Position numbers and translations under genes: made by a program | In this document: positions 25,223-34,700 of the stretch, piece after piece | Position numbering within the stretch: the stretch's first letter is position 1 | How the letters are laid out: each line of letters starts with the position of its first letter | DNA from: Planctomycetota bacterium | GTDB lineage: Bacteria; Planctomycetota; UBA11346 | Assembly (NCBI GenBank): GCA_013816485.1 | Contig: JACDEI010000048.1 | Location: forward strand, 1-37,957 | Direction: 5' to 3' | DNA: 37,957 bases | The notes under the pieces: model-generated | What the model saw: only the letters and a program-made list of their open reading frames with translations | Told to the model about the DNA's origin: nothing | The model's database searches: none

Positions 25223-26413
25223 ATGGCGCGATCGATCGAGACCCTGTCCGTCCACGGCGGAGAACTCCGCGACAAGGCCCACGACTCGCTCGTCACGCCG
25301 ATCATCCTGGCCACCGCCTATCCGTTCGAGAACACCGACGAACTGCACCGCTACTTCCGTGGCGAACACATCCGCGGCGAGGAATACGGCCGTTACGGCA
25401 ACCCGACCCAGCAGGTGGCGGAAGCCAAACTCGCCGCGCTCGAAGGCGGCTTGCCGAACGGCGGCGACACCGACGCGCTGCTGACCTCTACCGGCATGTC
25501 GGCGATCGTCACCACGCTGCTGGCGATGGTGAAGCCCGGCACGCACCTGGTCATCACCGCCGACAGCTACCGCAAGACCCGGGTGTTCGTGCGTGAGTTC
25601 CTCGCCAAGTTCGGTGTCGAGCACACCTCCTGTGAGCCCTCGGTCGACGGCATCGCTGCGGCGATCAAACCCAACACCAAGCTGATCATCACCGAGAGCC
25701 CGACCAATCCGTACCTCAACTGCATCGACCTCGAAGCCCTGGTGAAAGTCGCCAAGGAAAAACGCATCAAGACCATGATCGATGCGACGCTGGCGACGCC
25801 CTACAACCTCCAGCCGCTGAGTTTCGGCGTCGACTTGGTGGTGCACAGCGCGACCAAGTACCTCGGCGGCCACAACGATCTGATGGCCGGCGTGGTGATC
25901 GGCGCCAAGCCGCTGATCGACGCCATCCGCGATCATCAGGGCATGTTCGGCGCGCTCGCCGCGCCGTTCACCGCCTACATGCTCATCCGTGGTTTGAAGA
26001 CCTTCGCCGTGCGCATGAAACATCAGAACGAGAGCGGCCAACGCGTCGCCGAGTTCCTGGAGCAACATCCCAAGGTCGAACGCGTGTGGTACCCAGGGCT
26101 GCCCAGCCACCCAGCGCACGCCATCGCCAAGAAGCAGATGCGCGGCTTCAGCTCGCTCATCAGCTTCACCATCAAGGGTGGTTTGGTCGAAGGCTCGAAA
26201 GTCGTCGACGCCTGTGAGATCCCCTACCTGGCACCCAGCCTCGGTGGCCCGGAGTCGCTGATCGAACAGCCGGCGCTGATGAGCTACTACGATAAAGCGC
26301 CGGAAGAACGCGCTGCTTTGGGCATTCGTGAAAACCTCATCCGCATGAGCGTCGGGCTCGAAGGCACCGACGATCTGATCGCGGATCTCAATCAGGCGCT
26401 GAACAAGATCTGA
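25223..26413 (+). CDS. metB: Cystathionine gamma-synthase (plant-like Cys/Met metabolism PLP enzyme)
   Basis: Encodes 396 residues. Family signatures: YGRYGNPTQQVAEAKLAALE, the SYRKTRVF strand, ESPTNPYLNC, and the PLP lysine in VHSATKYLGGHND (Lys212). The C-terminal half includes HPKVERVWYPGLPSHPAHAI and the IPYLAPSLGGPESLIEQPA segment. The wording of these blocks resembles plant cystathionine gamma-synthase more than E. coli MetB, as far as I can judge from memory. It would join an activated homoserine to cysteine on the way to methionine; gamma-lyase activity is an alternative. ATG 25223 has no ribosome site, being preceded directly by the inverted repeat and the M67 stop, so it may depend on readthrough from the peptidase gene. 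Confidence 0.87.
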   Translation: MARSIETLSVHGGELRDKAHDSLVTPIILATAYPFENTDELHRYFRGEHIRGEEYGRYGNPTQQVAEAKLAALEGGLPNGGDTDALLTSTGMSAIVTTLLAMVKPGTHLVITADSYRKTRVFVREFLAKFGVEHTSCEPSVDGIAAAIKPNTKLIITESPTNPYLNCIDLEALVKVAKEKRIKTMIDATLATPYNLQPLSFGVDLVVHSATKYLGGHNDLMAGVVIGAKPLIDAIRDHQGMFGALAAPFTAYMLIRGLKTFAVRMKHQNESGQRVAEFLEQHPKVERVWYPGLPSHPAHAIAKKQMRGFSSLISFTIKGGLVEGSKVVDACEIPYLAPSLGGPESLIEQPALMSYYDKAPEERAALGIRENLIRMSVGLEGTDDLIADLNQALNKI

Positions 26414-26418
26414 CGTCG

Positions 26419-26562
26419 CCTGGGGGCGCGGACTTCAGTCTGCGCAGCCTTGTTGATGTCGGATTGCCCTGCGCTGATCCCAGGTGAATCGCTCTCGGAC
26501 TCATGACCGCCAAGTGTTCGGCGACGTACAACGCTGCGCAGACTGAAGTCCGCGCCCCCAGG
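26419..26562. repeat. REP-like inverted pair, type A (second copy)
   Basis: Arms 26419-26447 and 26534-26562 are perfect 29-bp reverse complements with an 86-bp spacer. The arm sequence is the same as at 14861-14948, but the spacer is different, so the arms rather than the whole element are conserved. Confidence 0.9.
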
Positions 26563-26633
26563 GCAAACCGCCCAAGATTTGCGACATTGTTCCTCAAATG
26601 ACCCCGAGTAGCGTCCGCCACCGGAGACTGGTC

Positions 26634-27728
26634 ATGATCCGTCCACTACTATTGTCCGTCTGTTCCGTGCTGCTGCTCGCAGGTGCCTTCGCAGCGGAGC
26701 CAGAGAACCCACTCGACGGAAGGTCGTTCACCGCCCACGCGTCCGGTGTGCTCGTCACTAGATTTGGGCCCGATGCTGCGGGACAACTGGCTGGACTACG
26801 CCTGGGCGACATCATCACCAGCTACGCCGGCAAGCCGATTGCGACCCAGGAAGAACTGATCGCGGCGGTGACCGCCAACACTGCTGACGTCCAGGTGGTG
26901 GTACAACGTGGCGATGCGGTAGTGACCATCACCGCCAAGCCCGGCAAACTCGGTGCCCACGTCAGTACCATCGCCGCCGGGACGCATTGGGAACTGCCTC
27001 CGGCCACACCGGTGACCTTCGCCAGCGAGCGCCTGGTAAAGTCCCCGATCGACACCTGGTACACCTTCGAGATCGACGGCAAGAAGGTCGGCGCCGAACA
27101 TGCCCGCGTTGAGCGTGTTGGTGATCGCCTCACCGTCATCGTCGAAGTGATGTTCGACGGCGGCGAAAAATGGGGCCTCAACCACATGATCGAGACCGGG
27201 GTGCTGGATGTCAGCGGTGCGGTTCCGCGCGTCGTGACGCAGATCCATGAAGGCCCGCTGTGGGACCTGACCTCGTCCGGAAAATGGAAGGACGCCGAGA
27301 CCTGGGAGGTGACCGTCGACGGGAAGGGCGATGACGGCAAACCCTTCCGCGAGGTCGAGACCAGCCCGGCACCTGGGCCACTGATCAATGATTACAGCTT
27401 TGCCTCCATGGCGGCATTGATGCCAATGGTGCCCGGTACCTGTCATCACTCGCGCACCGTGGTGGCGAACCAAGCCAAGCCGAATGCGTGGTCGGCTCTG
27501 GTGGTGATCGGCCCCGAAGACCTCGAAATTGCAGGGAAGACGCTCAAAGCCACCCGCATCGAACGCCGCATGCTCATGAACAAAGCCAGCATTCACTGGG
27601 TGGTCGACGGCGAAGTCGTCAAACACGACTACTCCGGCAGCACGGGATCCACCATCGCTTACAAAACCACCAAAGAGCAGGCATTGGCGGGACTCGATCC
27701 CAAACTGGTGCCGCGCACGGCGAAATAA
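26634..27728 (+). CDS. Secreted PDZ-domain protein
   Basis: Encodes 364 residues. A signal peptide (residues 1-20, ending AGAFA) is followed by a PDZ domain at about 35-105 (GVLVTRFGPDAAGQLAGLRL, then GDIITSYAGKPI). The remainder (120-364) is a beta-rich domain with no protease motif that I can see, so this is not an HtrA-type enzyme. It may act as a periplasmic or surface scaffold. ATG 26634 has GGAG seven bases upstream; the frame opens earlier at 26598, but the added residues are not signal-like. Gene ends face REP-like and heptamer repeats on both sides. Confidence 0.82.
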   Translation: MIRPLLLSVCSVLLLAGAFAAEPENPLDGRSFTAHASGVLVTRFGPDAAGQLAGLRLGDIITSYAGKPIATQEELIAAVTANTADVQVVVQRGDAVVTITAKPGKLGAHVSTIAAGTHWELPPATPVTFASERLVKSPIDTWYTFEIDGKKVGAEHARVERVGDRLTVIVEVMFDGGEKWGLNHMIETGVLDVSGAVPRVVTQIHEGPLWDLTSSGKWKDAETWEVTVDGKGDDGKPFREVETSPAPGPLINDYSFASMAALMPMVPGTCHHSRTVVANQAKPNAWSALVVIGPEDLEIAGKTLKATRIERRMLMNKASIHWVVDGEVVKHDYSGSTGSTIAYKTTKEQALAGLDPKLVPRTAK

Positions 27729-27753
27729 CGCACCGAGAATTGCAGGTTCCCTG

Positions 27754-27831
27754 GGGGCGTGGGCGGCTCGCCCGCGCTGCGTTTGTTGTCGGCTCGATGG
27801 AAAGACAGCGCGGGCGAGCCGCCCACGCCCC
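27754..27831. repeat. REP-like inverted pair, type B
   Basis: Arms 27754-27779 and 27806-27831 are perfect 26-bp reverse complements with a 26-bp spacer, and each arm holds an imperfect internal palindrome (GCGTGGGCG-GCT-CGCCCGCGC). The same arm recurs at the right edge of the window (37910 onward). Confidence 0.9.
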
Positions 27832-27908
27832 AAGTGTTCATTCGCCGATCGTGGCCAGATCGTACCCTGGCTAGTGCTCGGTCAGATCAATAACGCCGGC
27901 TTCCGATG

Positions 27909-27996
27909 TGAGGGACTACAGGCTACAGACCACCGGTTTGCACACGACGTCGCAGCACGATCCTGTGGTCTGTACCCTGTAGCCTGTAGTCCCTCA
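27909..27996. repeat. Inverted repeat with 7-bp units whose arms differ by one unit
   Basis: The left arm is 25 bp (27909-27933) and the right arm 32 bp (27965-27996). Read on the same strand, both run TGAGGG, ACTACAG, GCTACAG and end ACAGACCAC or ACCAC. The right arm contains one extra heptamer, GGTACAG. Apart from that single 7-bp unit the arms are exact reverse complements. Confidence 0.93.
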
Positions 27997-28023
27997 AACT
28001 GGCAACCTGCATTTTCGCTTTGC

Positions 28024-28064
28024 CAATGCACTAGACACTTTTCGTGCATTGTAACGTCACAATG
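28024..28064 (+). promoter_or_regulatory. Cluster of three CATTG half-sites, possible operator
   Basis: CAATGCAC (28024-28031) and GTGCATTG (28044-28051) are an 8-bp inverted pair, and CATTGT (28047-28052) with ACAATG (28059-28064) is a second, overlapping inverted pair. Both lie 30-70 bases upstream of the pectate-lyase-like gene. The arrangement suggests a dimeric regulator, for example one responding to carbohydrate. The pairing is seen; the regulator is unknown. Confidence 0.4.
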
Positions 28065-28093
28065 AGCTCTGCGTACCGTTGGGATGGCACCCT

Positions 28094-30535
28094 ATGAAAA
28101 CCCTCGCCGCCTCGTTCCTGACTGTCTTGACCCTGATCCTGACGGCGGCTGAAGACCGCGCCGTCGGCACCATCGCCGCGCTGGAGTGCAGCGCGCCAAG
28201 CAGCCAGGGCAGCGCTCCGGCTGCCCTGTGCGACGACTCGGGCCTTGGTGAGGATCCCCCTGGCAGTGATGTGTTCGTCCACACCGCGCACAAAGGGGCG
28301 GGCGGCGGATCCATGTGGAACAGCAACTACGACGATGCCGGTGCGGTGGGGAAGGTCTTCGTGCGGTTCGATCTTGGCCACATCCATCAGCTCATTGGTC
28401 TGTACGCCTGGAACTACAACGAGCCGGGATACCTCCAGCGCGGCGTGAAGACCGCCACCGTGCAGGTGTCGGTGGACGATCGCACCTTCACCGATGCCGG
28501 CACCATCGAGCTGCGCCGCGCCAATGGCAGTGATGAACCGGGCCAAGCGGTGACGCTGCCCAAGCCGGTGACCGCACGTTATGTCCGGCTGCTCATCACC
28601 GCCAACCATGGCGATCGCGTGTCGGGATTATCCGAGGTGCGCTTCCGCGTCGCCAGGCCGACCACCGACGACCGCGTGCTGCTCGGGCTGAAATCACGCC
28701 CGAAGCATGTGCCCAAGTACCCCGCACCGACGTACTCGCGCATCGTTCCCGGCAAACCGCTGGCTGGCGGCGAAGACACCGTCTATCCCGCCGACGCTGG
28801 GGTGATCGATGTCACCAAGCCCCCCTATAACGCGGTGGGCGACGGCAAAACCGACGTCACCGCCATCCTGCAAAAAGCCCTGTCTGACCATCCCAACCGT
28901 GGCGCGATCATCTGGCTGCCCAATGGCATCTACCTGATCAGCGACACGTTGAAGTGGCCGCACGGCGATCGCGGCGGCTGGGAGGAGAAGAACACCACCC
29001 TGCACGGCCAGAGCCAGGCCGGCGCGGTGATCCGCTTGGCCGACCGTGCGCCCGGCTTCGACAATCCCAACAAACCCAGACCCGTCATCTGGACCGGTGG
29101 TCCGCCGGCGCAGCGCTTCAGCAATGAGATCGCTCACCTGACAATCGACACCGGCGCTGGCAACCTCGGCTGCTCCGGGGTGGAGTTCACCGCCAACAAC
29201 CAAGGCGTGATGCGCCACGTCACCATCGTGTCCAATGATGGTCAGGGTGTTTCTGGGCTGCGGCTGAGCGCGGGCGAGAACGGTCCGCTGCTGATTACCC
29301 GCGTCACGGTGATCGGTTTCGATGTCGGCATCGATGCCGCCGGTGGCATCAACAGCCAGACTCTGGAGCACATCGCCGTCAAGCATCAAAACCAAGCTGG
29401 AGTGCAGAATATCGGCCAGCCGTTCAGCATCCGTGCGCTGACCAGCACCAACACCGTGCCGGCACTGGTCACCAAGGGCGGACAGACGGTGCTGCTCGAC
29501 AGTACGCTCACCGGCACCGGCACGGCCAAGGAATCACCGGCCATCATCGCCGCCGGTCACCTGGTGGCGCGCAGCGTCACCACCAGCGGCTACGCCCGCG
29601 CACTCGACCATCGCGGTGGGAGCGGTGTCGCTGCGGCGGTGATCGGCGAATACCTCAGCGCCAAACCAGTCAGCCTGCACGGCGGCGCGCCGACCAGCAC
29701 GCTGAACCTGCCGATCAAAGACACGCCGCAGGTTCCGTGGGATCCGCTCGACCAATGGATCTCGCCGCTCGCCTTCGGCGGAAAACCCGACGACGGACAG
29801 GACGACACCGCCGCCATCCAACAGGCGATCGACGCCGGCAAACCGACGGTCTACCTGCCGCGCGGCTCATGGAAGATCAGCGACACCATCCAGGTGCGCG
29901 GCAAGGTCCGACGCATGGTCGGTTGTCGTGGCTTCCTCGACCTGGCCAAGATGGACAAACCGGCGTTCGCACTGGTCGATGGCACGGAACCGGTGGTGGT
30001 GATCGAACGCCTGAGCGCCGGCTACAACCAGACGCCGACTTTCGACAACGCCGGGGCACGTACGCTGGTCATCAAACATTCGCTCAACGTGTGCGGCCAC
30101 TTCACCGGCACTGGACCGGTGTTCATCGAGGACTGCTGCTCCAACCCGACCACCAACTGGCGCATCAAAGGCCAGACCGTGTGGGCACGCCAGTTCAACG
30201 TCGAGAACGAAGGCACCCACGTGATCAACGACGGCGGCACGCTGTGGATCCTTGGCTTCAAGACCGAACGCGGCGGCACGCTGATCGAAACGCTCGCCGG
30301 CGGACGCACCGAGGTGCTGGGCGGGTTCTCCTACACCACCACCGCTGGAAAACTGGCACCGATGTTCGTGGTGCGCGACGCAACGTTATCCGCGACCTTC
30401 GGCGAGGTCTGCTTCAACAATGATCCGTACCAGATCATCGTGCGTGAAGAGCACGGCGGCCAAGTGCATGTGCTGGGCAAGGACGATCCGCGCTACGGCC
30501 GCTCGCTGACGTTGTTCTCCACGCCCAGACGTTGA
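28094..30535 (+). CDS. Secreted discoidin plus tandem pectate-lyase-fold (GH55-like) protein
   Basis: Encodes 813 residues. A signal peptide (about 1-23) is followed by an F5/8 type C-like beta sandwich (about 45-190; VRFDLGHIHQLIGLYAWNYN and a YVRLLI strand). Two pectate-lyase-superfamily beta-helix modules come next. The first begins around 240 with VTKPPYNAVGDGKTDVTAIL and IIWLPNGIYLISDTL. The second begins around 560 with FGGKPDDGQDDTAAIQQAID and VYLPRGSWKISDTI. Repeated helical modules of this sort occur in GH55 and related polysaccharide-acting proteins. The substrate cannot be stated. I chose ATG 28094 over 28079 because it gives a clean signal peptide. Confidence 0.85.
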   Translation: MKTLAASFLTVLTLILTAAEDRAVGTIAALECSAPSSQGSAPAALCDDSGLGEDPPGSDVFVHTAHKGAGGGSMWNSNYDDAGAVGKVFVRFDLGHIHQLIGLYAWNYNEPGYLQRGVKTATVQVSVDDRTFTDAGTIELRRANGSDEPGQAVTLPKPVTARYVRLLITANHGDRVSGLSEVRFRVARPTTDDRVLLGLKSRPKHVPKYPAPTYSRIVPGKPLAGGEDTVYPADAGVIDVTKPPYNAVGDGKTDVTAILQKALSDHPNRGAIIWLPNGIYLISDTLKWPHGDRGGWEEKNTTLHGQSQAGAVIRLADRAPGFDNPNKPRPVIWTGGPPAQRFSNEIAHLTIDTGAGNLGCSGVEFTANNQGVMRHVTIVSNDGQGVSGLRLSAGENGPLLITRVTVIGFDVGIDAAGGINSQTLEHIAVKHQNQAGVQNIGQPFSIRALTSTNTVPALVTKGGQTVLLDSTLTGTGTAKESPAIIAAGHLVARSVTTSGYARALDHRGGSGVAAAVIGEYLSAKPVSLHGGAPTSTLNLPIKDTPQVPWDPLDQWISPLAFGGKPDDGQDDTAAIQQAIDAGKPTVYLPRGSWKISDTIQVRGKVRRMVGCRGFLDLAKMDKPAFALVDGTEPVVVIERLSAGYNQTPTFDNAGARTLVIKHSLNVCGHFTGTGPVFIEDCCSNPTTNWRIKGQTVWARQFNVENEGTHVINDGGTLWILGFKTERGGTLIETLAGGRTEVLGGFSYTTTAGKLAPMFVVRDATLSATFGEVCFNNDPYQIIVREEHGGQVHVLGKDDPRYGRSLTLFSTPRR

Positions 30536-30547
30536 CCCTTATCGTAC

Positions 30548-31513
30548 TTATCCGTCGCCGATGGCCGCCAGATCCGTCTGAAGTCTGGCGATCACCGCGT
30601 CGACCGCTGCGAGCTGCTTGGCCTTCACCGGGATGCCCAAATCACCGAGCTGCGCTCCCTGCTCGGCATTGCGCGCGCCAACAATCGCCGCGGTGAAGCC
30701 TTCGACGCACAGCAGACAACCGATCGCCAGTTGGGCGACGGTCATTTCGTCCTCTTCGGCGATCTTTTTCAGTTCATCAACGGCATTGAGGTAGCGCGCC
30801 AAGCGTGGGCCACGGAAGTCAGAGCGTTCGCTGCGGTGATCGCCGGCCGGGAAGGTCTTCTCGCGCGTCCAATTGCCGAACAACAGGCCGCGCTGCAACG
30901 GTGAGTAGGCGAGGAAACCGACGTGGTGTTCCATGCACCACGGCAACACGTCGAGTTCCGCCTCATGCTTCACGATTGAGTAGGCGTTTTGCACGCTGTG
31001 CAGCGGCACGCCGGTGGCGCGCCATGCGTCAAGTTGGGCGAGCGAGAAATTGCTGACGCCAATCGCACGGATCTTGCCGGCTTTCAACAACTCACCGCAC
31101 GCGCCGGCGGTTTCCGCAATGGGAACCGGTGTCGGCCAATGAAGTTGGAATAGGTCGAGACGTTCGACACCGAAGACCTTCAGGTTGTACTCACAGTCGC
31201 GGATGACCTCGGCCTTGGTCGCTGAGCTGATGCGTTTGCCATCCACCAAGTGGTGGCCGAACTTGGTAAAGAGCAACGGCCGACGATCAGCAGGCAGTTC
31301 ACGTACCGCCTGCGCCACCGCCGCATCCGCCTTGCCCGAGCCGTAGATCGGCGCGCTGTCGATCCAGTTGACCCCGGCATCGACCGCAGCGTGGACTGCT
31401 TTCACGGTGTCGGCGTCGTCCTGATCACCCCACATCCAGCCGCCAGCCGCGAAGGCGCCGAAACCAACGACGGAAATGGTCATGTCTGAAGAACCGAGAA
31501 CGCGTTTGATCAT
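30548..31513 (-). CDS. Aldo/keto reductase
   Basis: Encodes 321 residues. The catalytic tetrad is visible: Asp52 and Tyr57 in DSAPIYGSG, Lys84 in LFTKFGHH and His125 in LFQLHWP. The C-terminal NADPH-binding region includes AYSPLQRGLL and the AIVGARNAEQ segment, typical of bacterial sugar/steroid-type reductases. The substrate is unknown. The frame opens at 31549; ATG 31513 starts the standard IKRVLGSSDMTISVVGFG N-terminus. It lies downstream of the large ThuA/cytochrome gene on the same strand with a 229-bp gap, so co-transcription is uncertain. It converges with the pectate-lyase-like gene. Confidence 0.92.
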   Translation of the reverse strand: MIKRVLGSSDMTISVVGFGAFAAGGWMWGDQDDADTVKAVHAAVDAGVNWIDSAPIYGSGKADAAVAQAVRELPADRRPLLFTKFGHHLVDGKRISSATKAEVIRDCEYNLKVFGVERLDLFQLHWPTPVPIAETAGACGELLKAGKIRAIGVSNFSLAQLDAWRATGVPLHSVQNAYSIVKHEAELDVLPWCMEHHVGFLAYSPLQRGLLFGNWTREKTFPAGDHRSERSDFRGPRLARYLNAVDELKKIAEEDEMTVAQLAIGCLLCVEGFTAAIVGARNAEQGAQLGDLGIPVKAKQLAAVDAVIARLQTDLAAIGDG

Positions 31514-31742
31514 GGCGCGGGATGATGGTCGACTGAGGTCGGCCCACAACCCGCCGAACTGGCCAACTGCAGCGTCAAGATGCAGCGATGACCGTCCTAT
31601 GACTGGCCTTGCTGCTCAGCCTCGAACGTGGCTCGGTGATCTCACGTGTCGGCGGCAGAGCACCAGCACTGGGGCTGGTCACCAGCGATGCCCTACGGCT
31701 CAGCCTCGTCCCAGACGGGCACCAGGGCATCAGGCCGTCACC

Positions 31743-34700
31743 TCATTTAAGTTTCATCAACTCTTCCGCCGTCCACGGCTGCGTGCGCGCGGCGTCGATG
31801 TCGCGGATGGCTTTGACCTCGGCGGGCTGCACTGGCGGGGCTTGGTTGCCCCACTCGTTGCGCACGTAGGTCAGTACTTCAGAAATCGCCACGTCGTCGA
31901 GCACGTCCTTCTGCGGCGGCATGATCACCGGCGATACGAACGGCGTGCCGTTGACCGTGATCGGGCCTTGCAGGCCGTGCAACACAATACGCACCGGGCG
32001 TGAGGCCGGGCCCTGCACCCATTCGGATTTCACCAGCGACGGAGCAAGTCCGGGCAGGCCTTGACCATTCGCTTGGTGACAAGCGATGCAGAGCGTCTGG
32101 TAACGGTTGCGGCCGGACTCGAAGCGTTTGAGTTCCTCGGGCGGAAGTGCCGGACCGGTCGTCGTCTTGGCCTTGGTGACTTCACCCGACCAACGGTTAG
32201 CGATGGCACCCAGGCTGAGTTGCGCCGCCGGGGTCAATTTGACTGCCACCGTGCCAAGTGCATGACGTTCAGCCACTCCGATGTCGGCCGGCAGATCGCG
32301 TTCACCCCACCCTTCGGCCATGCCGGCGATGACCGACTCTGCCGTACCGGGGTCACCTGCCGCCAACTGTACGAGGGTGGCGAGCTGATCCGCCGTGGTG
32401 ATGCGGTGCGCCAGGTTCCGGCCGATCAACTGTTCGATCTCACCCGGTTCATTGCCACGCCCGCCGAAGCTCGAACCCTTGGCATTGCCACGCTCCTCCA
32501 ATTCCAAGTCATCCCACCACGCGGTGCCGGTCGCTTGGCCCCAGCCGCCGAACAGGCAATTGAGTTCGATCTGCTTGCGCCCGTCGGCTTTGAAATCCAT
32601 GGTGATCTTCGTCCAATCGCTGGTGCCCTTCACGGCTTTGCTTTTGGCGTCGTGTCCGTGGAGATTGAACAACGCGCCCATCGCGCCTTTGACGTCCGCG
32701 GTCTTGATCCAGCCGGACAGTCGGTAGCTGCCGTTGGGTTTGACCGGAACGATGACGGTGAAGCTGGCGTCGGCACCATCACCCGTCGCCGAGATCTGGA
32801 TGCACTTCCCGATTCGACCGCCATCAACCACGGCGAACTTCGCCGTGCCGCCGTAGGTGCGGCGTTCCCAGCCCGCGGGACCATCGGCGGTGGCGGATTC
32901 GAAGCCGCCATCCTTGAGCAAGGTGGCGCTGAGCGGTTCCGCCACACCTGGCGCTGTGGTCGGCAGCTTCTCGCCGGCCTTGGCGGCCGCTGCCAGATAA
33001 CCGCGGCCATGCGCCGCGACTCCGACCAACAAGGCTGTCGGCAGGTATTTGTCCACCCGCACTACATCGAGTTGACGCTGAGCGAACAATTGAGCGCCGA
33101 TCTCTTCGTTGGCCGGCAGCTTCGACACGGCGAGAAACACCGCGAGGCGGACATTGAGTTCACTGTCGTTGATAATGCCGGACGCGGCAACCGCAGCAGC
33201 AGCAGCCGGCGTGGCCGGCAGCACCTGCACCGCATTGCGACGCACACCGTGCGATGGATGACGCAACGCAGCGACCGCCACGGCCAGCGCCTCGGCATTC
33301 CTGCCGTCGAGCGCGCCAAGGCCATGCAAGGTCCACAACGCATGGACCACACCGCCGTTCAGGCCGATGGCGTCGACCGACTGGTCTTTTGCCAGGGCGA
33401 TCAGCGCCGGAACCACATCGTTCTTGGCGCGTTCGACCAGCAGACGCTGAGCCGTCAGACGCCAGAACTGGTTGTCGTCGGCGAGCGCCTTCACCAACTC
33501 GCCGGTGTTGTCCGGATCGAGCGCTCTGCGCGTCGCGGGCTTGGCGCCCTTCCAGGCGATGCGGTAGATACGACCGTGTTCATAATCGCGCAGCGGGTTC
33601 TCGTGAGCGCCTCCCTTGCCGGTCTTGGTGTCGAAACCCCCGTGTTCCTTCCGTGGGGTCGGGTTGTGCTGAATGATGAAATTATACCAGTCCGCGATCC
33701 ACACCGCGCCATCCGGGCCGACCTCGGCATGGACGGGAGCGAACCATTCGTCAGCGCTGGCCACCAGATTACCACCATCGACGTCCTCGGTCCATCCACT
33801 GCCATCACGCTTGAGCAGACCCTGGTGCACCAGATGCATGGTCGGTTCAGTCAGCAACACACTGGCGTTCCAGTAACGCTGCGGGAAGGCGCGTGCGGTG
33901 TAGAGGTTGGATCCCGCGGCTGCGGTGTAGCCACCGAACACGTCAACCTGGCGGATCTTGTCGGTCAGCGGATTGGCGAAGTACTGCTGGTCCATGCGCA
34001 CCGCACGGCGCAGCTCCTCGTTGCCGGCCAAACCTGGCGTGGCATCGAAGTAGGGGATCGGGATTGGCGTGTAGCAGTGCTGGGTGTTGTTGGCGGTCGA
34101 ACCGAACAGCTCACCGGTCTCGCTGATGCCGAGTCCCCAGGTGTTGTTGTTGTACTGGCTGAGGAATTCCAGCTGGTCTCCGCTCTTGTTCATGCGGAAA
34201 AGACCGCTGCGGAAATTCAGTGACTTGTCGCCGACCTTGCCGCTGAAGCCGGAATAACCGACCGCGCCATAGATCCGGTTGTCGAGGCCATAGCGCAAAT
34301 TCGATGGTCCAGCGTGGGTGTCCCCCTTGCTCCAACCGTCCTGGATGATGTCACGCACATCGGCCTGGTCGTCGCCGTTGGTGTCTTTGAAGAACAACAT
34401 CTGCGGTGCCTGCGAGACGATCAACCCGCCGTTGGCGAACACCAGGCCGGTGGGGATGTTGAGCTTGTCGGCAAAGATGGTGAACTTGTCGAGTTTGCCG
34501 TCGCCGTTGGTGTCCTCGCAGATCTTGATGCGATCACTGCCCTGCCACAGGTCGGTGTGCTTGGATGGATAGTCGACACTCTCCGCCACCCACAGGCGAC
34601 CGCGATGATCCCAGGTGAACGCTATCGGCTTGACCACCTGCGGTTCGGCGGCGAGCAGGGTCAGGCTGAAACCGTGTTCGACCTGAGTGTAGTCCAGTGA

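Larger units (their letters stand above)
27729..28093. other. Intergenic region with two palindromes and an operator-like site
   Basis: This region separates the PDZ gene from the pectate-lyase-like gene. It holds a REP-like pair (27754-27831), a heptamer inverted repeat (27909-27996) and a group of CATTG half-sites (28024-28064) close to the next start codon. No gene is visible. Confidence 0.7.

Noticed and set aside
31514..31742. Possible small gene between the aldo/keto reductase and the ThuA/cytochrome gene
   Set aside because: Short frames exist on the plus strand, but none has a ribosome site or recognisable sequence.
32061..34223. 720-codon open frame on the plus strand
   Set aside because: Antisense to the ThuA/cytochrome gene, no recognisable motif, biased composition typical of a shadow frame.
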